This document shows positions 55,388-64,000 of a stretch of 64,000 bases of DNA, piece after piece. Position numbers and translations under genes: made by a program. Each line of letters starts with the position of its first letter. Position 1 is the first letter of the stretch. Source of the DNA: Cyrtodaria siliqua (Eukaryota > Mollusca > Bivalvia > Adapedonta > Hiatellidae); assembly GCA_037043455.1 (NCBI GenBank), contig JAWPHD010006809.1, positions 1 through 64,000 of the forward strand. Direction: 5' to 3'. The notes beneath the pieces were generated by a model. It did no database searches and had not been told where the DNA came from. It worked only from the letters and a program-made list of their open reading frames with translations.

Positions 55388-58300
55388 AAAAATGGAGTAA
55401 ACAGAATGATTTACCTAGATGCAGGGTTAATAGTATCTCAAAATGGAGTAAACGGAATGATTAACTTGGATGCAGGGTAAATAGTATCTCCAAATGGAGT
55501 AAACAGAATAATTAACCTGGATACAGGGTAAATAATATCTCAAAATGGAGTAAACAGAATAATTAACCTGGATGCAGGGTAAATAGTATCTCCAAATGGA
55601 GTAAACGGAATGATAACATGGACGCAGGGCAAATATGATCTCCAAATGGAGTAAATAGAATAATTAACCTTGATGCTTGGTAAACAGTAGCTCAAAATGG
55701 AGTAAACAAAATAATTAACCTGGATGCTTGGTAAACAGTAGCTCAAAATGGAGTAAACGGAATGACCTAGATGCAGGGTAAATATTATCTCCAAATGGAG
55801 TAAACAGAATAATTAACCTGGATGCAGTTTAAATCGTACCTCAAAATGGAGTAAACAGAATAATTAACCAGGATGCAGGGTAAATAGTATCTCAAAATGG
55901 AGTAAACAGAATGACCTGGATGCAGGGTAAATAGTATCTCAAAATGGAATAAACAGAATGACCTGGATGTTGGGTAAATATTTTTCCAAAAAGGAGTTAA
56001 CGGAATGATAACATAGATGCAGTGAAAATAGAATATCCAAATGGAGTAAACAGAATAATTAAACTGGATGCAAAGTAAATAGTATTTCAAAATGGAGTAA
56101 ACAGAATGACCTGGATGCAGGGTAAATAGTACCTCAAAATGGAGTAAACGGAATGATAACATGGATGCAGGGTAAATATTATCTCCAAATGGAGTAAACA
56201 GAATAATTAACATGGATGCAGGGAAAATAGAATCTCCAAATGGAGTAAACAGAATAATTAAACTTAGAATCAGGGTAAATAGTATTTCAAAATGGAGTAA
56301 ACAGAATGACCTGGATGCGGTGTAAATAGTATCTCAAAATGGAGTAAACGGAATGATAACATGGATGCAGGGTAAATATTATCTCCAAAAGGAGTAAATA
56401 GAATAATTAACCTGAATGCTGGGTAAATAGTATCATCTCCAAATGGAGTAAACAGAATAAATAACCTGGATGCTTCGTAAACAGTAGCTCAAAATAGAGT
56501 AAACAGAATAATTAACCTGGATGCAGGGTAAATCGTAGCACAAAATGGAGTAAACAGAATGATTAACCTGGATGCAGAGTAAATAGTATCTGAAAATGGA
56601 GTAAACAGAATAATTAACGTGGATGCAGGGTAAATAGTATCTCAAAATGGAGTAAACAGAGAGATTAACCCTGATGCAGGGTAAATAGTATGTGAAAATG
56701 GAGTAAACAGAATAATTAACGTGGATGCAGGGTAAATAGTATCTCAAAATGGAGTGAACAGAATAATTAACCTCGATGCAGGGTAAATAGTATCTGAAAT
56801 TGTAGTAAACAAAATAATTAACCTGGATGCTGGGTAAATAGTTTCTGAAAATGCAGTAAACAGAATAATTAACCTGGATGCAGGGTAAATAGTTTCTGAA
56901 AATGGAGTAAACAGAATAATTAACCTGGATGCAGGGTAAATAGTATCTCAAAATGGAGTAAACAGAATAATTAACCTGGATGCAGGGTAAATAGTATCTC
57001 CAAATGGAGTAAACAGAATAATTAACCTGGATGCAGAGTAAATGGTTTCTCAAAATGGAGAAAACAGAGAGATTAACCCGGATGCAGGGTAAATAGTATC
57101 TGAAAATGGAGTAAACAGAATAATTAACGTGGATGGAGGGTAAATAGTTTTTGAAAATGGAGTAAACAGAATAATTAACCTGGATGCAGGGTAAATAGTA
57201 TCTCCAAATGGAGTAAACAGAATAATTAACCTGGATGCAGGGTAAATAGTATCTCAAAATGGAGGAAACGGAATGATAACATGGATGCAGGGTAAATGGT
57301 TTCTCAAAATGGAGTAAACAGAGAGATTAACCCGGATGTAGGGTAAATAGTATCTCAAATTGTAGTAAACAAAATAATTAACCTGGATGCAGGGTAAATA
57401 GTATCTAAAAATGGAGTAAACAGAATGATTAATCTGGATGCAGGGTAAATAGTATCTCAAAATGGAGGAAACGGAATGATAACATGGTTGCAGGGTAAAT
57501 AGTATCTACAAATGGAGGAAACGGAATGATAACATGGATGTAGGGTAAATATTATCTCCAAATGGAGTAAACAGAATCATTAACCTGGATGCAAGGTAAA
57601 CAGTATCTCCAAATGGAGAAAACAGAATAATTAACCTGGGTGCAGGGTAAATAATATCTGAAAATGGAGTAAACGGAATGACTAACCTGGAATACAGGTT
57701 AAATAATATCTCCAAATAGAGTAAACAGAATAATTAACCTGGATGCAGGGAAAATAGTATCTCAAAATGAAGTAAGCAGAATAATTAACCTGGATGCAGG
57801 GTAAATAATATCTCAAAATGAAGTGAACGGAATGATTAACCTGGATGCAGGGTAAATAGTATGTCCAAATGGAGTAAACGGAATAATTAACCTAGTCGCA
57901 GGGTAAACAGTATCTCAAAATGATGGAGTAAGCAGAATAATTAACCTGGATGCGGAGTAAGTAGTATCTCCAGATAGAGTAAACGGAATAATTTGCCTGG
58001 ATGCAGGGTAAATAGTATCTCAGTTTGGAGCAAACAGAATGATTAACCTGGATGCGGAGTTAATAGTATCTCCATATGGAGTAAACGGAATAATTAACCT
58101 GGATGCAGGGAAAATAGCATCTCAAAATGAAGTAAGCAGAGTAATTAACCTGGATGCAGGGTAAATAGTATCTCAGTTTGAAGTAAACAGAATAATTAAC
58201 CTGGATGCAGGGTAAATAGTATCTCAGTTTGGAGTAAACAGAATAATTAACCTGGATGCAGGGTAAATAGTATCTCAGTTTGGAGTAAACAGAATAATTA

Positions 58301-61300
58301 ACCTGGATGCAGGGTAAATAGTATCTCAGTTTGGAGTAAACAGAATAATTAATCTTGATGCAGGGTAAATAGTATCTCAGTTTGGAGTAAACAGAATAAT
58401 TAACCTGGATGCAGGGTAAATAGTATCTCAGTTTGGAGTAAACAGAATAATTAACCTAGATGGAGGGTAAACAGTATCTCAAAATGGAATAAACAGAATA
58501 ATTAACCTGGATGCAGGGTAAATAGTATCTCAGTTTGGAGTAAACAGAATAATTAACCTGGATGCAGGGTAAATAGTATCTCAGTTTGGAGTAAACAGAA
58601 TAATTAACCTGGATGCAGGGTAAATAGTATCTCAGTTTGGAGTAAACAGAATAATTAACCTGGATGGAGGGTAAACAGTATCTCAAAATGGAGTAAACAG
58701 AATAATTAACCTGGATGCAGGGTAAATAGTATCTCAGTTTGGAGTAAACAGAATAATTAACCTGGATGCTGAGTAAATAGTATCTCAGTTTGGAGTAAAC
58801 AGAATAATTAACCTTGATGGAGGGTAAACAGTATCTCAAAATGGAGTAAACAGAATAATTAACCTGGATGTAGGGTAAATAGTATCTCAGTTTGGAGTAA
58901 ACAGAATAATTAACCTGGATGCAGGGTAACCAGTATCTCAGTTTGGAGTAAACAGAATAATTAACCTGGATGCAGGGTAAACAGTATCTCAGTTTGGAGT
59001 AAACAGAATAATTAACCTGGGTGCAGGGTAGATAGTATCTCCAAATGGAGTAAACAGAATAATTAACCTGGATGCAGGGTAAATAGTATCTCAGTTTGGA
59101 GTAAACAGAATAATTAACCTGGATGGAGGGTAAACAGTATCTTAAAATGGAGTAAACAGAATAATTAACCTGGATGTAGGGTAAGCAGTATCTCAGTTTG
59201 GAGTAAACAGAATAATTAACCTGGATGGAGGGTAAACAGTATCTTAAAATGGAGTAAACAGAATAATTAACCTGGATGTAGGTTAAATAGTATCTCAGTT
59301 TGGAGTAAACAGAATAATTAACCTGGATGCAGGGTAAATAGTATCTCAGTTTGGAGTAAACAGAATAATTAACCTGGATGCAGGGTAAACAGTATCTCAG
59401 TTTGGAGTAAACAGAATAATTAACCTGGGTGCAGGGTAGATAGTATCTCCAAATGGAGTAAACAGAATAATTAACCTGGATGCAGGGTAAATAGTATCTC
59501 AGTTTGGAGTAAACAGAATAATTCACATGGATGGAGGGTAAACAGTATCTTAAAATGGAGTAAACAGAATAATTAACCTGGATGTAGGGTAAACAGTATC
59601 TCAGTTTGGAGTAAACAGAATGATTAACCTGGATGGAGGGTAAACAGTATCTTAAAATGGAGTAAGCAGAATAATTAACCTGGATGCAGGGTAAATAGTA
59701 TCTCAGTTTGGAGTAAACAGAATAATTAACCTGGATGGAGGGTAAACAGTATCTCAAAATGGAATAAACAGAATAATTAACCTGGATGCAGGGTAAATAG
59801 TATCTCAGTTTGGAGTAAACAGAATAATTAACCTGGATGCAGGGTAAATAGTATCTCAGTTTGGAGTAAACAGAATAATTAACCTGGATGCAGGGTAAAT
59901 AGTATCTCAGTTTGGAGTAAACAGAATAATTAACCTGGATGCAGGGTAAATAGAATCTCAGTTTGGAGTAAACAGAATAATTAACCTGGATGGAGGGTAA
60001 ACAGTATCTCAAAATGGAGTAAACAGAATAATTAACCTGGATGCAGAGTAAATAGTATCTCAGTTTGGAGTAAACAGAATAATTAACCTGGATGCTGAGT
60101 AAATAGTATCTCAGTTTGGAGTAAACAGAATAATTAACCTTGATGGAGGGTAAACAGTATCTCAAAATGGAGTAAACAGAATAATTAACCAGGATGTAGG
60201 GTAAATAGTATCTCAGTTTGGAGTAAACAGAATAATTGACCTGGATGCAGGGTAACCAGTATCTCAGTTTGGAGTAAACAGAATAATTAACCTGGATGCA
60301 GGGTAAACAGTATCTCAGTTTGGAGTAAACAGAATAATTAACCTGGGTGCAGGGTAGATAGTATCTCCAAATGGAGTAAACAGAATAATTAACCTGGATG
60401 CAGGGTAAATAGTATCTCAGTTTGGAGTAAACAGAATAATTAACCTGGATGGAGGGTAAACAGTATCTTAAAATTGAGTAAACAGAATAAATAACCTGGA
60501 TGTAGGGTAAGCAGTATCTCAGTTTGGAGTAAACAGAATAATTAACCTGGATGGAGGGTAAACAGTATCTTAAAATGGAGTAAACAGAATAATTAACCTG
60601 GATGTAGGTTAAATAGTATCTCAGTTTGGAGTAAACAGAATAATTAACCTGGATGCAGGGTAAATAGTATCTCAGTTTGGAGTAAACAGAATAATTAACC
60701 TGGATGCAGGGTAAACAGTATCTCAGTTTGGAGTAAACAGAATAATTAACCTGGGTGCAGGGTAGATAGTATCTCCAAATGGAGTAAACAGAATAATTAA
60801 CCTGGATGCAGGGTAAATAGTATCTCAGTTTGGAGTAAACAGAATAATTCACATGGATGGAGGCTAAACAGTATCTTAAAATGGAGTAAACAGAATAATT
60901 AACCTGGATGTAGGGTAAACAGTATCTCAGTTTGGAGTAAACAGAATGATTAACCTGGATGGAGGGTAAACAGTATCTTAAAATGGAGTAAGCAGAATAA
61001 TTAACCTGGATGCAGGGTAAATAGTATCTCAGTTTGGAGTAAACAGAATAATTAACCTGGATGGAGGGTAAACAGTATCTCAAAATGGAATAAACAGAAT
61101 AATTAACCTGGATGCAGGGTAAATAGTATCTCAGTTTGGAGTAAACAGAATAATTAACCTGGATGCAGGGTAAATAGTATCTCAGTTTGGAGTAAACAGA
61201 ATAATTAACCTGGATGCAGGGTAAATAGTATCTCAGTTTGGAGTAAACAGAATAATTAACCTGGATGCAGGGTAAATAGAATCTCAGTTTGGAGTAAACA

Positions 61301-64000
61301 GAATAATTAACCTGGATGGAGGGTAAACAGTATCTCAAAATGGAGTAAACAGAATAATTAACCTGGATGCAGAGTAAATAGTATCTCAGTTTGGAGTAAA
61401 CAGAATAATTAACCTGGATGCTGAGTAAATAGTATCTCAGTTTGGAGTAAACAGAATAATTAACCTTGATGGAGGGTAAACAGTATCTCAAAATGGAGTA
61501 AACAGAATAATTAACCTGGATGTAGGGTAAATAGTATCTCAGTTTGGAGTAAACAGAATAATTGACCTGGATGCAGGGTAACCAGTATCTCAGTTTGGAG
61601 TAAACAGAATAATTAACCTGGATGCAGGGTAAACAGTATCTCAGTTTGGAGTAAACAGAATAATTAACCTGGGTGCAGGGTAGATAGTATCTCCAAATGG
61701 AGTAAACAGAATAATTAACCTGGATGCAGGGTAAATAGTATCTCAGTTTGGAGTAAACAGAATAATTAACCTGGATGGAGGGTAAACAGTATCTTAAAAT
61801 TGAGTAAACAGAATAAATAACCTGGATGTAGGGTAAGCAGTATCTCAGTTTGGAGTAAACAGAATAATTAACCTGGATGGAGGGTAAACAGTATCTTAAA
61901 ATGGAGTAAACAGAATAATTAACCTGGATGTAGGTTAAATAGTATCTCAGTTTGGAGTAAACAGAATAATTAACCTGGATGCAGGGTAAATAGTGTCTCA
62001 GTTTGGAGTAAACAGAATAATTAACCTGGATGCAGGGTAAACAGTATCTCAGTTTGGAGTAAACAGAATAATTAACCTGGGTGCAGGGTAGATAGTATTT
62101 CCAAATGGAGTAAACAGAATAATTAACCTGGATGCAGGGTAAATAGTATCTCAGTTTGGAGTAAACAGAATAATTAACCTGGATGGAGGGTAAACAGTAT
62201 CTTAAAATGGAGTAAACAGAATAATTAACCTGGATGGAGGGTAAACAGTATCTCAGTTTGGAGTAAACAGAATAATTAACCTGGATGGAGGGTAAACAGT
62301 ATCTTAAAATGGAGTAAGCAGAATAATAAACCTGGATGTAGGGTAAACAGTATCTCAGTTTGGAGTAAACAGAATAATTAACCTGGATGGAGGGTAAACA
62401 GTATCTTAAAATGGAGTAAACAGAATAATTAACCTGGATGTAGGGTAAATAGTATCTCAGTTTGGAGTAAACAGAATAATTAACCTGGATGCAGGGTAAA
62501 TAGTATCTCAAAATGGAGTAAACAGAATAATTAACCTGGATGCAGGGTAAACAGTATCTCAGTTTGGAGTAAACAGAATAATTAACCTGGATGGAGGGTA
62601 AACAGTATCTTAAAATGGAGTAAACAGAATAATTAACCTGGATGTAGGGTAAACAGTATCTCAGTTTGGAGTAATCAGAATAATTAACCTGGATGGAGGG
62701 TAAACAGTATCTTAAAATGGAGTAAACAGAATAATTAACCTGGATGTAGGGTAAATAGTATCTCAGTTTGGAGTAAACAGAATAATTAACCTGGATGCAG
62801 GGTAAATAGTATCTCAAAATGGAGTAAACAGAATAATTAACCTGGATGCAGGGTAAACAGTATCTCAGTTTGGAGTAAACAGAATAATTAACCTGGGTGC
62901 AGGGTAAATAGTATCTCCAAATGGAGTAAACAGAATAATTAACCTGGATGCAGGGTAAATAGTATCTCAGTTTGGAGTAAACAGAATAATTAACCTGGAT
63001 GGAGGGTAAACAGTATCTCTAAATGGAGTAAGCAGAATAATTAACCTGGATGCAGGGTAAATAGTATCTCAGTTTGGAGTAAACAGAATAATTAACCTGG
63101 GTGCAGGGTAAATAGTATCTCAGTTTGGAGTAAACAGAATAATTAACCTGGATGTAGGGTAAATAGTATCTCAGTTTGGAGTAAACAGAATAATTAACCT
63201 GGATGCAGGGTAAATACTATCTCAAAATGAATTGAACGGAATGATTAACCTGGATGCAGGGTAAATAGTATCTCCAAATGGAGTAAACGGAATAATTAAC
63301 CTAGTCGCAGGGTAAACAGTATCTCAAAATGATGGAGTAAGCAGAATAATTAACCTGGATGCGGTGTAAGTAGTATCTCCAGATAGAGTAAACGGAATAT
63401 TTTGCCTGGATGCAGGGTAAATAGTATCTCAGTTTGGAGCAAACAGAATGATTAACCTGGATGCGGAGTAAATAGTATCTCCAGATGGAGTAAACGGAAT
63501 AATTAACCTGGATGCAGGGAAAATAGTATCTCAAAATGAAGTAAGCGGAGTAATTAACCTGGATGCAGGGTAAATTCTATCTCAAAATGAAATAAACGGA
63601 ATGATTAACCTGAATGCAGGGTAAATAGTATCTCAGTTTGGAGCAAACAGAATGATTAACCTGGATGCGGAGTAAATAGTATCTTCAGATGGAGTAAACG
63701 GAATGATTAACCTGGATGCGTGGTAAACAGTTTCTCAGTTTGGAGTAAACAGAATAATTTACCTGGATGCAGGGTAAATAGTATCTCAGTTTGAAGTAAA
63801 CAGAATAATTAACCTGGATGCAGGGTAAATAGTATCTCAGTTTGGAGTAAACAGAATAATTAACCTGGATGCAGGGTAAATAGTATCTCAGTTTGGAGTA
63901 AACAGAATAATTAACCTGGATGCAGGCTAAATAGTATCTCATTTTGGAGTAAACAGAATAATTAACCTGGATGCAGGGTAAATAGTATCTCAGTTTGGAG
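55388..64000. repeat. 51-bp satellite array with higher-order structure
   Basis: About 169 monomers of gtaaacagaataattaacct, ggatgcagggtaaatagtat and ctcagtttgga run to the window edge. Variants replace ctcagtttgg by ctcaaaatgg, cttaaaatgg or ctccaaatgg, and gatgcaggg by gatggaggg, gatgtaggg or gggtgcaggg. The left 3 kb (55388-58150) is more diverged, with many shortened units. The middle is highly uniform and arranged in 1,326-bp blocks. Because 51 is a multiple of three and the consensus lacks a stop in one - frame, that frame is open for 1,453 codons (58456-62817). I do not annotate it as a gene. Confidence 0.97.
58486..62170. repeat. 1,326-bp higher-order repeat (26 monomers), about three copies
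   Basis: Marker variants recur at exact spacing: gatgctgag at 58765, 60091 and 61417; accttgatgg at 58811, 60137 and 61463; gtgcagggtagat at 59021, 60347 and 61673 and again at 59429, 60755 and 62081. Each step is 1,326 bp, or 26 x 51. The marker ggaataaac steps 1,275 then 1,326 bp, so the first copy lacks one monomer before its first shared marker. The third copy diverges from the pattern at about 62170. Confidence 0.9.

Noticed and set aside
58456..62817. A 1,453-residue protein on the minus strand
   Set aside because: The period equals the satellite monomer (51 bp, 17 codons) and the consensus simply lacks a stop in that frame. There is no promoter, splice site or non-repetitive domain.

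Overview
The window looks like AT-rich animal nuclear DNA, most likely from a bivalve mollusc or another lophotrochozoan. The reasons are short exons with GT-AG introns spread over many kilobases, tRNA-derived SINEs, many small non-autonomous DNA elements with internal tandem repeats, and minisatellites in almost every intergenic stretch. There are no prokaryotic operons, rRNA genes or CRISPR arrays. I read the exons by hand from splice consensus and phase. The species is inferred, not proven. | Layout: 1-2352 is a 20-21 bp minisatellite. A short candidate first exon (2604-2625) is phase-compatible with a dispanin/CD225 gene on the + strand (exons 21700-22100, 24274-24403, 25629-25787). Inside that putative 19 kb first intron, on the - strand, is an unrecognised spliced gene (10868-16090) whose frame carries an in-frame TAA and probably an indel. 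A 207-codon orphan ORF (19105-19728) and an 18-codon minisatellite (19805-20412) precede the main dispanin exon. | From 26 to 37 kb the sequence is almost entirely interspersed and tandem repeats. A short-chain dehydrogenase/reductase (SDR) gene on the + strand begins at 37564, directly after five 20-bp repeat units. It continues through exons at 49652, 52389, 52793, 53391 and 54705. Its phases all agree, and it reads from the Rossmann nucleotide-binding motif to the catalytic segment, where the catalytic Tyr position is His. About 80 C-terminal residues are missing and should lie beyond the window. | From 55388 to the right edge the DNA is one satellite of 51-bp monomers. Its centre is organised as a 1,326-bp (26-monomer) higher-order repeat. 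| No joint pathway links the three genes: one is a small membrane protein, one a cytosolic-type oxidoreductase, and one is unknown. The most unusual features are the satellite, a family of long palindromes with similar ends but unrelated arms, a SINE sitting exactly on an SDR splice donor, and the reading-frame breaks in two of the three genes.
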